NCBI RefSeq assembly: GCF_024699985.1
Contig: NZ_JAJONA010000001.1
Location: forward strand, 3,726,501-3,790,500
Source: Phenylobacterium sp. J367
GTDB lineage: Bacteria; Pseudomonadota; Alphaproteobacteria; Caulobacterales; Caulobacteraceae
Length of the DNA stretch: 64,000 nt
Reading direction: 5' to 3'
Numbering within the stretch: position 1 is the stretch's first letter; the number at the start of each line of letters is the position of its first letter. Below the pieces are notes generated by a model. That model was not told the origin of the DNA and made no database searches. It saw only the letters and a program-made list of their open reading frames with translations. Of this stretch, positions 27,978 through 36,502 are shown in pieces. Position numbers and translations under genes: made by a program.

Positions 27978-30261
27978 TCAGAACTTCCGCTCGAGGCTGA
28001 CGCCCCAGGTCTGCGGCGGTCCGTAGGCGGCTTCCTTGAGACCGAAGGCGGCCGATGAGGCATTGCCCGACACCGTGACCTGCTCGTCGGTCAGGTTGTC
28101 GCCGAAGACCGACACGCGCCACAGGTCGTCGGCGGAGTCCCAACTCACCCGGGCGCTCACCAGGGTGTAGGCGCCTTTGCGAGAGCTCCGGGTCGTTGGC
28201 GATGTCGTTGTAGAGGCGGCTGTAGTAGGCCGCGTCGCCGCGGAACGTCAGCCCGCCCAGGTCGCCAAGGTCGAGGCGGTACTGGACGCCGCCATTGGCG
28301 GTCCAGTCGGGCGCCTTCACCAGCTTGCTTCGAAGCGTGATCGGCAGGATCTGGGTGGGGCCCAGCCCCTCGCCGATCGAGGTGTACTCGTGGTCGAGAT
28401 GGCCGACGGCGAGGTTGATGTCCCAGCCGTCCGCGGGGCGCGCGAAGACCTCGACCTCGAAGCCCTTCAACTCGGCCTCGGCGGCGTTGGCGACGAAGTT
28501 CCGCGGCGTCTGGTTCACCGTCAGCTGGATGTCCTTGTAGCTCGAGAAGAAGGCCGCGGCGTTGACGACCAGGCGGCGGTCGAACCAGCTCGTCTTGGCG
28601 CCGGCCTCGTAGGTCCAGATGGTCTCCGGCTGGTAGGCGGTGACCTCGCTGGCGTCCGCCAGCGGTCGGGCGTTGAAACCGCCGCTCTTGAAGCCCTTGC
28701 CGGCCGACACATAGAGCAGCACGTCGTCGGTGGCCTTGAACTCGGCGCCGAGCTTCGGCGTGAAGGCGTCCCAGTCGTCCGACCGGGTCGTGTTGGCGAT
28801 GACGAAGCCGTCCCAGATGCGGCGGTGGTCGAGGTAGTATTCCTTCTTGTCGAGATTCCAGCGCCCGCCGGCCGTCACGCTGAACCGGTCGGTGACCGCG
28901 TAGGTGCCGTGGACGAAGGCGGCGTAGGTCTTGCTCTCCACCTCGGTGAGGATGTTCACGGCCGGCGCGAACGGCGGCGCGGTCGCGAGCGGCGGCGCGA
29001 GGCCGAGCGCCAGGTGCGCATAGCCCTCGTCCCGCCCGTCCTCGGTGAAGAAGTAGAGGCCGGCCAGCCAGGTCAGCCGGTCGCTGAACGCCTGGCCGGA
29101 GAGCTGGAACTCCTGCGAGAACTGGCTCTGCTTGTCGTAGTTGAAGGTGTGCCGGAACGTGTAGGGCGTGTTGTCCCCGTCCCGGGCGAAGGCGGCCTTC
29201 AGGTGGCGGTAGGCGGTGATGGACTTCAGGTCCACCGCGCCCAGGGTCCAGTTCACCGTCCCCGAGACACCCCAGAGGTCGAGATCATTGACGTTCGGGC
29301 CAGTGCCGTAGGTCGTGTAGGGGTCGCCGGTGATCCAGGACGGGTTGATCCCGATCTGGCCGTTCGGCGCGCGGAACGGAAACGTCGGCGCCACGAAGCG
29401 GTTGTAGTTGACCATGAACGGCGTGCCCGTGAATCCCGGGCGGTTGCCGGCGGCCAGCAGGGTGTTGGGCGCGGAATGCTCGCGGGCCCGGGTGTAGTCG
29501 CCGGCGAGGTTGATCTCGAGATCGTCCGTGGGAGTCCACAGGACCTGCAGCCGTGCAGCGTCGGTGTTGCGGTCGCCGAGGTCGTCGCCCGCCAGGATCC
29601 GCTTGGCGTAGCCGTCGCGGTTGAGGGTGGCCACCGACAGCCGGGCCGCCAGGTCCTCGGTGAGCGGCACGTTCACGTTGGCTTGGAAGTCCCGGCGGTC
29701 GAAACGGCCGACGGTGACTTCGGCCCTGCCGCCGAACTCCTGTGTGGGCTGTACGGAAGTAACGAGCACCGCCCCGCCGATGGTGTTCTTGCCGAACAGG
29801 GTGCCCTGCGGTCCGCGCAGCACCTCGATGCGCTGCACATCGAACGCGTCCAGCATCGCGCCGATGGAGCGGGCGAAGTAGACGCCGTCCACATAGACGC
29901 CCACGCCCGGATCGCTGAACAGCGCAAAGTCGTTCTGGCCGACCCCGCGGATGAAGACCGTGGCGTTGTAGTTCCCGCCGGAGAGCTGGGCGGCGTTGTC
30001 GAACCGGATGTTCGGCGCGAACTTGGCGACTTCGGCGACCCCGTCGACGCCCCGGGCTTCCAGCGCCTGTGCGCTCAGCGCCGTCACGGCCACTGGGGTG
30101 TCCTGAAGGCGTTCCTCCCGGCGCCGCGCGGTGACCACCACCTCCTCGATGACCGCGGTGTCCCTTGGCTGGGCGACCGCCACCTCGGAGACACTCATCC
30201 CCCCGCCAAGGGCCGTCGCGCCGAGCAGCGCGCGCCACGCCTTTTCCGTCCGCCGTGTCAT
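27978..30261 (-). CDS. TonB-dependent receptor (one frameshift near the end)
   Basis: About 760 residues. A signal peptide (about 1-30, ending VAQ) leads to IEEVVVTARRREERLQDTPV, a plug with VQRIEVLRGPQGTLFGKNT and GGAVLVTSVQP, and a barrel. One extra base near 28183-28185 breaks the frame; removing it gives NDPESRKGAYTLVSARVSW and a normal end with TWGVSLERKF, last residue Phe. AGGGAGGA precedes ATG 30261. Two similar palindromes lie in the upstream gap and probably control it. As with other receptors of this large group the ligand is unknown; regulation by a TetR or GntR-type protein would suggest a small organic ligand. Confidence 0.9.
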
Positions 30262-30297
30262 GGCCGTCCTCCCTTTCGGCTCAGTCTGAAGCTGAGT

Positions 30298-30312
30298 CAT
30301 ACCGACGGTATG
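30298..30312. promoter_or_regulatory. Operator-like palindrome 1 upstream of the TonB receptor
   Basis: CATACCG and CGGTATG flank a central A, a perfect 15-base inverted repeat, 37 bases before the receptor start codon. It is followed by CGA, as is the second site. Confidence 0.7.
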
Positions 30313-30359
30313 CGAGGCTGACTGTAAGTCCATAGGCTGAACTGGTAGCGGAACCAAGA

Positions 30360-30372
30360 ATATCGACGATAT
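30360..30372. promoter_or_regulatory. Operator-like palindrome 2 upstream of the TonB receptor
   Basis: ATATCG and CGATAT flank a central A. The core TCGACGATATGCGA matches the first site at all but a symmetric pair of positions. Centres are 61 bases apart, close to six helical turns, so dimers on both sites would lie on the same face of the DNA. Confidence 0.65.
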
Positions 30373-30488
30373 GCGACTTTCGGATCACGCTGACCGGGCG
30401 GCGGCGGGGCGCCGGCGCATTTGCGGGCATTGAGCACCGCGGCGTCACGCGCCTACGGTGGCGATTCGGTGAATCGGAGGGGGGCGAG

Positions 30489-31148
30489 ATGAACCGGGAC
30501 AGACTGGCGTCGTTCGCTCTGGCGGCGTCGCTCCTGGGCGGCATCAGCTACATCGCGTCCTGGAACCTCGGGCTGCCGCAGGCCTCGTCCCTGGCGTGGA
30601 AAGGCACGGGGGTCGGTTTCCTGGCCGTGTACGCCGCCCTCAAGGCCCGCAGCCTCGATGGCTGGCTGATCGCCGCCGTCATGGCGCTCGGCGCGCTGGG
30701 GGACGTCCTCCTCGACGCCGAGGACATGACGCTTGGCGGCGTCACGTTCCTGGCCGGCCACCTGGTGGCTGTGGCGCTTTACCTGAGGAACCGCCGCCCG
30801 AACCCCGGCCTCGCCGCCGTCGCCTTCGCCGTCGCCCTGGTTCCGCTCTCGGCCTGGGCCGCCTACGTCATGCCCACCGAGCGCGCCGGCGCGGCGGGCT
30901 ACGCGATCTACGCCGGCGGGGTGGCCCTGATGGCCGCGGCGGCCTGGCTGAGCCGCTTCCCGCGCCACTGGGTAGGCTTGGGCGCCTTGGCTTTCGTCGT
31001 CTCGGACCTGCTGATCTTCGCCCGCATCGGACCGCTGGCCGGCCAGGCCTGGGTCAGCTTCGCGGTCTGGGGTCTCTATTTCGGCGGACAGGCGCTGATC
31101 TGCACGGGAGTGGTGCGCGCGCTGCAGCGGGGAGACTCGGCCGCTTAG
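30489..31148 (+). CDS. YhhN-family membrane protein (lysoplasmalogenase-like)
   Basis: A 219-residue protein with about eight hydrophobic segments and the YhhN/TMEM86 signatures: LAWKGTGVGFLAVYA, MALGALGDVLLDAED with the conserved Asp pair, FLAGHLVAVALY, and FVVSDLLIFARI with Ser-Asp. TMEM86 proteins hydrolyse the vinyl-ether bond of lysoplasmalogen; the role in bacteria that lack plasmalogens is unclear. GGAGGGGGGCGAG stands before ATG 30489. It overlaps the convergent YceI gene by four bases. The frame is intact. Confidence 0.88.
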   Translation: MNRDRLASFALAASLLGGISYIASWNLGLPQASSLAWKGTGVGFLAVYAALKARSLDGWLIAAVMALGALGDVLLDAEDMTLGGVTFLAGHLVAVALYLRNRRPNPGLAAVAFAVALVPLSAWAAYVMPTERAGAAGYAIYAGGVALMAAAAWLSRFPRHWVGLGALAFVVSDLLIFARIGPLAGQAWVSFAVWGLYFGGQALICTGVVRALQRGDSAA

Positions 31149-31744
31149 GGTGGCCCTTCGCGGACGAACTCCACGTCGAAGGTCAGCTCGACCCGATCGC
31201 CGACCACGGACCGCATGGAGGTCATGCCGAATTGGGAGCGCTGAATCTGGCCCGATCCGGTGAACGCGATGCGAGCCGTGCCGCCGGGTTCGGTGCGGAT
31301 CGACCGCAGCCGCACCGCGAACCGCGCCGGTCGGGTCACGCCGTGCAGGGTGAGGTCGCCTTCGAGCGTTCCGGCGTCGCCCTGGATGGTGAGCTCGCGG
31401 CCGACGAACCGCACGGCGGGAAAGCGATCGGGCTGCAGCATTGCGACCGCTTGGCGGGCGGCGAGATCGTTCGGGCGGGCGACAGCCCTGGGATCGACCT
31501 CGATGGCGACCTCCGGCGTCGATCCGCCCTTGTCGCGCAGTCGGCCGCGGACGCGGGTGAAGCGGAGGTCGTAACGAGAGAGGCCCAGGAAGCGCATCCG
31601 CGCCGTCAGGCTGGAGCGCTGGCCGTCCAGGGCATAGGTTCCGGCTGGCAGGCCGGCCCCCCAGACGGAGGGCGGCTGTGCGCCGGCCGGGCAGGCGATC
31701 AGCGCCAGGCCGAACAGCAATGTCCGCCGTCCCAGGTCCCTCAT
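31145..31744 (-). CDS. YceI-family periplasmic protein
   Basis: A 199-residue protein with a signal peptide (about 1-22, ending AGA) and a lipocalin-like YceI barrel: YALDGQRSSLTARMRFLG, VEIDPRA-like strand (IEVDPRAVARPNDL), FPAVRFVGRELTIQG, LEGDLTLHGVTRPARF, and the closing strand VELTFDVEFVREG. YceI proteins bind polyisoprenoid or similar lipids. The ATG overlaps the stop of the b561-YceI fusion gene (ATGA), so the two are co-translated and probably act together in the periplasm. Confidence 0.88.
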   Translation of the reverse strand: MRDLGRRTLLFGLALIACPAGAQPPSVWGAGLPAGTYALDGQRSSLTARMRFLGLSRYDLRFTRVRGRLRDKGGSTPEVAIEVDPRAVARPNDLAARQAVAMLQPDRFPAVRFVGRELTIQGDAGTLEGDLTLHGVTRPARFAVRLRSIRTEPGGTARIAFTGSGQIQRSQFGMTSMRSVVGDRVELTFDVEFVREGPP

Positions 31745-32994
31745 GGCGCGGTCCGCCGTCTGGCGGTCAGCGCGAAGTCGATAGCCACGGTGGCTGGGAT
31801 CTCGTCGGTGGCCGCCCATTCCTCCTGGCCGACGCCAAACGCCGTGCGGTCGAGCTGGCCGCTGCCGGTGGCGTGGGCCGTGTCGCCCTCGATCCGGAGC
31901 CGGAACCGGAGGGTCATTGGCTTGCGGACGCCGCGCAGGTCCAGCAGGCCCTCGGCGACGTAGGTTTCCGGTCCAGCCCGCTCGAAGCGCCGGGCGGTGA
32001 ACACGGCCCTCGGGTGCGCAGCGGCGTCCAGCCAGACGCGGCTGACCAGCGAGGCGTCCCTCTGGGCGTCGCCGGTGGCGGCCGAGGCGAGGTCGACGGT
32101 CACGGTGACCTGCGAGGCTTCCAGATGGTCGGGATCGAACACCACGTCGGCGGTCCAGCGGTCGAAGCGGCCGCGGATGGCCTGACCGCTCCAGGCCGTC
32201 TCGAAATCGAGCCGCGCGCGGTTCTGGACCGTCCAGCGGGCGGGTCCGGGCGTTGACGCCGGGCGCGGCGGCGGTGAGGGCGCGGCCACGGGACTCCATT
32301 CCGGGCCGGCCAGGACCGGCTGGGCCGGCGGCGACGCGAGGTCGCCCGCCTGGGGCGGCGTAACCGTCCAGGCCAGGCCGACCGCGGCGACCGCACCCGC
32401 CACGATCAGGGCCGCTCGAGGTTCAAGCCGGCGCCCGGGCCGCGCGCCCGGGACCATCTGCGCGATCACCGGTTCGTCCGCCGCGAAGAGCTGGTGCTTG
32501 AGCGCGCCGGCCACGTGGAGACCGAGCAGGGCGAGCAAGGTCAGCGCCAGCGCCTCGTGGACGGCATGCGCGCCGCTCCGCCACGCTTCCTTAAGCTCTG
32601 GCGGCAGGCTCGCGACGCCGGGGAGGTCCGGGAAGGGGACCACGCCGTAGAGCTGGGTTGATATCGCCAGGGGACTTGCCGAAACCAGCAGCCAGCCGCT
32701 CAGCGGCAGGGCCAGCAGCAGGACGTAGAACGACCCGTGGGTGAGCCGGGCCAGGCCGCGCTCCCAGGGCGCCAGGGTCGGCGGCTCGGGCGGCGGCCGA
32801 TGCGCGAGCCGCCAGGCGAGCCGGAAGAGCGTGAGCACGAGGATCGTCACGCCGACGGACTTGTGCAGCTGGATGAGCGCGAAGCTCTCGGGCGTCCGCG
32901 GTCCCTGCATCCGCCAGGCGAGCGTGAGCTGTGCGAGGATGGCCGCCGCGGTCAGCCAGTGCAGGGCGATGGCGACGGCGCTGTAGCGCTTCAT
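31741..32994 (-). CDS. Cytochrome b561 fused to a YceI domain
   Basis: About 417 residues. The N-terminal half (about 1-180) is a b561 with four membrane helices and heme His residues in ALHWLTAAA, QLHKSVG, RLTHGSFYVLLLALPLSGW and GLHVAGALKHQLF. A Pro-rich linker with one more hydrophobic segment follows (about 195-265). The C-terminal part (about 270-417) is a YceI barrel with FDRWTADVVFDPDHLEAS, HPRAVFTARRF and GLLDLRGVRKPM. The fusion puts a lipid-binding barrel next to a periplasm-facing di-heme electron carrier, so a quinone or isoprenoid redox role is plausible. ATG 32994 is chosen over the upstream start at 33027. Confidence 0.9.
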   Translation of the reverse strand: MKRYSAVAIALHWLTAAAILAQLTLAWRMQGPRTPESFALIQLHKSVGVTILVLTLFRLAWRLAHRPPPEPPTLAPWERGLARLTHGSFYVLLLALPLSGWLLVSASPLAISTQLYGVVPFPDLPGVASLPPELKEAWRSGAHAVHEALALTLLALLGLHVAGALKHQLFAADEPVIAQMVPGARPGRRLEPRAALIVAGAVAAVGLAWTVTPPQAGDLASPPAQPVLAGPEWSPVAAPSPPPRPASTPGPARWTVQNRARLDFETAWSGQAIRGRFDRWTADVVFDPDHLEASQVTVTVDLASAATGDAQRDASLVSRVWLDAAAHPRAVFTARRFERAGPETYVAEGLLDLRGVRKPMTLRFRLRIEGDTAHATGSGQLDRTAFGVGQEEWAATDEIPATVAIDFALTARRRTAP

Positions 32995-33046
32995 CCGCGC
33001 CTCCCTGTTCCGCCCCACCGCGATCATAGTCAGCCCGGCGGCCGGG

Positions 33047-33295
33047 CTACAGCCGGATCGGCTTCTCGATCGCCGAGATCGCCTCGGTCAGGTCCTCGAC
33101 CCGCTTGGTCAGCACGGCCTGGGCGTCGGCCAGCCCCTGGTTGTAGAAGTGCGGGCCCAGCTTCTCGGTGATGAAGTCGAGCAGGAGAAGGGCGTCCATG
33201 GCGCCGATCTCGACGTCGAGCTCGTCCTTGAGGTAGCGGGAGAGCGCGCGCGTGAGCGCGTCGCGGACGGGTTTCTCAAGTTCGATCCTCGCCAT
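33047..33295 (-). CDS. DUF2164 protein
   Basis: An 82-residue soluble helical protein that fits DUF2164: it starts MARIELEKPVRDALTRAL, then LKDELDVEIGAMDALLLLDF, then GPHFYNQGLADAQAVLTKRV. No catalytic motif is visible and the function is unknown. Its start is only 21 bases from the divergent start of the ArsC-like gene, so the promoters of the two genes must overlap each other's coding region or leader. Confidence 0.8.
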   Translation of the reverse strand: MARIELEKPVRDALTRALSRYLKDELDVEIGAMDALLLLDFITEKLGPHFYNQGLADAQAVLTKRVEDLTEAISAIEKPIRL

Positions 33296-33316
33296 CCCAT
33301 CCTCTGGAGCGCTTCC

Positions 33317-33664
33317 TTGCCCAAGACCCTCTACGGCATCCGCAACTGCGACACGATGAAGAAGGCCTGGACCTGGCTGGACGAGGCGGGACTGGTCTAC
33401 GACTTCCACGACTACAAGAAGCAGGGGATCGACCGCGCGACGCTGGAGGCATGGGCGGACAAGCTGGGGTGGGAGCCGCTCCTGAACCGCGCGGGGACAA
33501 CGTTCAAGAAGCTGCCCGACGCCGACCGCCAGGACATCGACCGGGACAAGGCGATCCGCCTGATGCTCGACCAGCCTTCGATGATCAAGCGTCCGGTGCT
33601 GGACGCCGACGGCCGACTCCTCGTCGGATTCAAGCCGGCCCAATACGAGACCCTGAAGGACTGA
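33317..33664 (+). CDS. ArsC/Spx-like thioredoxin-fold protein (YffB type)
   Basis: A 115-residue protein. LYGIRNCDTMKKAWTWLDE carries the single active-site Cys at the N end of the first helix, as in arsenate-reductase-like YffB proteins, which are not proven arsenate reductases. Next come FHDYKKQGIDRATLEAW, NRAGTTFKKL and the C-terminal MIKRPVLDADGRLLVGFKP typical of ArsC folds. TTG at 33317 is taken as start with GGAG a few bases upstream; no ATG or GTG fits the N-terminal homology. Glutathione-linked reduction is the usual guess for its role. Confidence 0.85.
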   Translation: MPKTLYGIRNCDTMKKAWTWLDEAGLVYDFHDYKKQGIDRATLEAWADKLGWEPLLNRAGTTFKKLPDADRQDIDRDKAIRLMLDQPSMIKRPVLDADGRLLVGFKPAQYETLKD

Positions 33665-33763
33665 CGAAAAGAATCCGACTCCGGCTGCATCCAGGCTTAG
33701 CTTTGGCGGCGACCAACGAGTGACAAGGGCGGGGCAGGGGCCGCGTCCGACGGGAGTTGGATC

Positions 33764-34219
33764 ATGGAAGACCTGTTCCGCAGCTACTGGTGGCTGCTGT
33801 TCCCTCTGGGGTTCTTCATCTTCGGGGCCTGGGACCGCTGGCTCGTCTATCGCCGCAGCCGCGACCACCTGGATCTGCTTCGGAGCTTCACCGATCAGGG
33901 CAAGGAGCCGCCGCCCGAGCTGCTGCGCACGATCCGCGAAGCGGCGCTCGACGACGACGATGACGACGACTGGGGCTACCGCGGCCGTCGTTACCGGCAC
34001 GACCGCCGCATGCGCCGCTGGCATCGTTACAGCCCCTACTGGGCCTGGCGGACCTTCTTCGTGACGGGCGCCGTCGCCCTCGGCTTCTGGCTGGCCTCGC
34101 GGTACGCGGACATCCCGGGGACGGAAGGGCCGTTCGAGCTCGTCGCGATCATCGTCGGCTGCGTCGCGCTCGGCCATCTCGCGGTGGCGCTGTTCTCGAC
34201 GGGCTTCCGCGGGCGATGA
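33764..34219 (+). CDS. Small membrane protein, first gene of sigma module A
   Basis: A 151-residue protein with one membrane helix at the N end (about 8-24, LLFPLGFFIFGAWDRWLVY), a basic helix RRSRDHLDLLRSF, the word GKEPPPELLRTI, an acidic run of seven Asp (about 63-69), an Arg/Tyr-rich stretch, and two membrane helices at the C end. The start (PLGFF), the helix after it and the Gly-x(n)-Pro-x-Glu word recur in the DUF6249 protein at 35141, so I take it as a diverged homologue. It overlaps the ECF sigma gene by four bases. Function unknown; a membrane partner of the sigma system is inferred. Confidence 0.65.
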   Translation: MEDLFRSYWWLLFPLGFFIFGAWDRWLVYRRSRDHLDLLRSFTDQGKEPPPELLRTIREAALDDDDDDDWGYRGRRYRHDRRMRRWHRYSPYWAWRTFFVTGAVALGFWLASRYADIPGTEGPFELVAIIVGCVALGHLAVALFSTGFRGR

Positions 34220-34749
34220 ACGCGGCCGGCCTCGACGAGGCCCTGGTCGCCGCCGCCCAGGCCGGCTCCACCGACGCCTTCTCGCGGCTCGTGGAGCGCC
34301 ACCAGCAGGCGGTCAGGTCCTTTCTGCGCCGCACCTGCGGGGACTGGGCGGCGGCCGACGACCTGGCGCAGGAGACCTTCCTGGCGGCCTGGTCGAGAAT
34401 CCGGCGGCTGGAGCAGGGCGCCAGCGTCCGCGCCTGGCTGTGCGGGATCGGCTACAACAAGCATCTCACAGCGGTGCGAAGCGCCAGCCGGGCGCGGACC
34501 CGCGACGCGGCCTGGGAGGCCGGGCGTCCCGTCATCGGGGTGGGCCGGTCCGACGACCGGCTGACGCTCGAACGCGTGATGGGCGAGCTGCCGGCGGAAC
34601 AGCGGGCGTGCGTCGCTCTGTGCCTGGCGGCGGATTTCAGCCATGCGGAGGCCGCCGACGCGCTTGGCCTGCCGCTCGGCACGGTCAAGAGTCATGTGAG
34701 CCGGGGCCGGACGCGGCTCCTGCAGGCGTTGGGAGGTTCGGATGGATGA
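34216..34749 (+). CDS. ECF sigma factor A
   Basis: A 177-residue sigma-70-like factor with only regions 2 and 4. Region 2 has DAFSRLVERHQQAVRSFL and ADDLAQETFLAAWSRI; region 4 has LPAEQRACVALCLAADFSHA with GLPLGTVKSHVSRGRTRL as the recognition helix. It starts inside the stop of the membrane protein gene (ATGA) and its end overlaps the next gene by eight bases, so three proteins are made from one coupled message. ECF factors direct RNA polymerase to stress promoters when their anti-sigma factor lets go. Target promoters were not identified. Confidence 0.9.
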   Translation: MNAAGLDEALVAAAQAGSTDAFSRLVERHQQAVRSFLRRTCGDWAAADDLAQETFLAAWSRIRRLEQGASVRAWLCGIGYNKHLTAVRSASRARTRDAAWEAGRPVIGVGRSDDRLTLERVMGELPAEQRACVALCLAADFSHAEAADALGLPLGTVKSHVSRGRTRLLQALGGSDG

Positions 34750-35041
34750 GGCCGAGGACAGACTGAAGGCGCTGTTCGCGCTGGATGAACCGCCGGCCCG
34801 CGACGTGGTCTTCTCGGCGGAGGTGATGGCGCGCGTACTTCGCAGGGAGTTCCGGATCGAGGTGGCGACCGTAGGGGCCGCCTCGCTCGTCGGCGCCGCC
34901 GCGCTGTGGGCCGTCTGGCCGGTCCTGCAACCTGCGCTCGTTGCGATTTCCCACGGCCTGGCGCCTACGATCGCCGGACTTGCGCTTGCGGCCTGCCTGA
35001 TCGCGGTTCTCCAGTCGCGACCGCTGACGGCGGAATCATGA
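34742..35041 (+). CDS. Two-helix membrane protein, probable anti-sigma factor A
   Basis: A 99-residue protein with a cytoplasmic N terminus (about 1-38, DEAEDRLKALFALDEPPARD) and two membrane helices (about 42-60 and 73-93). It is coupled to the ECF gene just upstream, the usual place for an anti-sigma factor. It has no HxxxCxxC zinc motif and no recognisable anti-sigma domain. The N-terminal layout E-x-RL-x-x-LF-x(n)-D is repeated in the protein at 36124. Role inferred from position. Confidence 0.6.
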   Translation: MDEAEDRLKALFALDEPPARDVVFSAEVMARVLRREFRIEVATVGAASLVGAAALWAVWPVLQPALVAISHGLAPTIAGLALAACLIAVLQSRPLTAES

Positions 35042-35140
35042 GTAAAGTTTCATAGTTGGGTCTGCATCTGTAGAGCGGCTGGCCGGCCTCTTTATCAGCA
35101 GAGACCGGTCGACGGGGCCGGCAAAGGAGACTTCGAGACT

Positions 35141-35521
35141 ATGGAAATCCTGATCCCCTTGGGGTTCTTCGCGATGATCGCCGCAATCGTCGTCGTGCCG
35201 CGGTATTTCAAGAGCATGGAACGGCAGAAGATGGCCGAAACCATCCGTGCCGCCATCGAGAACGGCCAATCGCTTCCCACCGAAGTGGTCGACGCCATGA
35301 CGAGCGACATCCGGCCGAAGGGCATGTCGCCGTCGCCGCAGCGCGACCTGCGCACGGGCATCGTCTGGCTGTTCGTCGCCGGCGGCCTGGCCGCTTTCGG
35401 CCTGTTGATCGGCATGGAAGAGCCCGACGCGACCTACCCGCTGCTCGCCTTCGCGGCCTTCCCCGGCTTCATCGGCGCAGCCTTCATCGTCCTTGGTCTG
35501 CTCAACAAGCCGAAGGTTTGA
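35141..35521 (+). CDS. DUF6249 membrane protein, first gene of sigma module B
   Basis: A 126-residue protein. An N-terminal membrane helix (about 3-20, LIPLGFFAMIAAIVVVPRYF), a charged helix ERQKMAETIRAAIENGQSLP, the word PTEVVDAMTSDIRPKG, and two C-terminal membrane helices (about 69-86 and 96-120) fit DUF6249. Proteins like this are often encoded beside ECF sigma genes in Caulobacterales (family knowledge from memory). It precedes the second ECF gene by 25 bases. See the homologue at 33764. Confidence 0.8.
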   Translation: MEILIPLGFFAMIAAIVVVPRYFKSMERQKMAETIRAAIENGQSLPTEVVDAMTSDIRPKGMSPSPQRDLRTGIVWLFVAGGLAAFGLLIGMEEPDATYPLLAFAAFPGFIGAAFIVLGLLNKPKV

Positions 35522-35546
35522 CAGGTCCGGACGGGGGAACAAGCCC

Positions 35547-36131
35547 ATGCCGGGCTCAACAACAATGGCCTTGGCCAGCCTGCACGACGTGGAGCTCTGC
35601 GCCCGCGCCGCGTCCGGTGAGCGCAAAGCCTTCGGCGAACTCGTCCGCCGGCACGGTTCGGCCGTGCGGGGACTGCTCCGCCGGATGGGCGCGCAGGCCG
35701 CCGAAGCCGACGACGTGGCCCAGGACGCGTTTCTGGCCGGCTTCGAACGCATCGCCGAGTTCAGGGGCGAAGGCGCCTTCGTCGGATGGATCAAGAAGAT
35801 CGCGGCGCGGCTCTACCTGCGTCGCCTGCAGCGGGAGCGCAGGCTGGGGATCTTCTCCGCCGAGGGGAATGAGGCGGATCTCGAGGTTCACGACGCCGAC
35901 GCGGACGGCCGCATCGACCTGGACGAGGCGCTCAAGGGCCTCGGCGCCAGCGAACGGATGTGCGTCTCGCTCTGTTTCGGAGCCGGGCTTTCGCACGCGG
36001 AAGCGGCAGAAGCCTTGAACCTGCCGCTTGGAACGGTCAAATCGCATGTCAAACGTGGTCTGGATAAGCTCAGAACGCGACTGGCGCCGGCCGGCGGCGC
36101 TGTTCTTGAAGGGAGGCGCGGCAATGGCTGA
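35547..36131 (+). CDS. ECF sigma factor B
   Basis: A 194-residue factor with region 2 (KAFGELVRRHGSAVRGLLRR, AEADDVAQDAFLAGFERI) and region 4 (LGASERMCVSLCFGAGLSHA, then LNLPLGTVKSHVKRGLDKLR). Region 4 is nearly the same as in factor A (SHAEAA and LPLGTVKSHV in both). GGGGGAAC lies 7 bases before ATG 35547. The end overlaps the next gene by eight bases, exactly as in module A. The linker between regions is acidic (VHDADADGRIDLDEA) and resembles a calcium-loop sequence, which is unusual but may be chance. Confidence 0.9.
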   Translation: MPGSTTMALASLHDVELCARAASGERKAFGELVRRHGSAVRGLLRRMGAQAAEADDVAQDAFLAGFERIAEFRGEGAFVGWIKKIAARLYLRRLQRERRLGIFSAEGNEADLEVHDADADGRIDLDEALKGLGASERMCVSLCFGAGLSHAEAAEALNLPLGTVKSHVKRGLDKLRTRLAPAGGAVLEGRRGNG

Positions 36132-36502
36132 GGTCGAGTTCGAACGCCGCCTCGAGCGCCTCTTCTCCAACGCGCCCGAACTGCCTGACAGTTCGGCCTT
36201 CGCCGAGCGCATCGAGCGTCGGCTCGATCGGGGCTGGACGGCGCGACGCTGGCTGATCGGCGCCGCGGGCGTCGCCGGCGGCGTGATCGGCGCCAGCCAG
36301 CTGATGATGTCGAATCTCGTCCAGCGGGTGGAGACGGCGGAGGATTCCGCACGCCTGCTCACCACGGGCCTTGGGCAGGTCACGCCCCAGGCCGACTGGA
36401 TGGCCCCTGCTGGGCAGCGGCGGCAGCACGGTCTGGATCGCGTCCGGCCTGGCGGTGCTGGCCATGGGCTTCGCGCTCACCCGGGTGATCGAGGAGATCT
36501 GA
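36124..36502 (+). CDS. Two-helix membrane protein, probable anti-sigma factor B (one frameshift)
   Basis: About 125 residues after correction. The cytoplasmic N terminus (VEFERRLERLFSNAPELPD) resembles the one in module A; two membrane helices follow (about 40-58 and 100-118). The frame breaks in the run of four C at 36404-36407; removing one base gives DWMALLGSGGSTVWIASGLA and an end at VIEEI, with TGA at 36500-36502 abutting the panB start. No zinc motif is present. Assignment rests on coupling with the ECF gene and likeness to the module A protein. Confidence 0.6.

Noticed and set aside
28177..30321. A 714-codon plus-strand frame opposite the TonB receptor
   Set aside because: Composition (Val, Gly, Arg, Glu rich) and lack of any motif mark it as a shadow of the receptor gene.
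35870..35930. EF-hand-like acidic loop in ECF sigma factor B (DADADGRIDLDE)
   Set aside because: It sits in the variable linker between regions 2 and 4, without the flanking helices of an EF hand; noted in the gene entry only.
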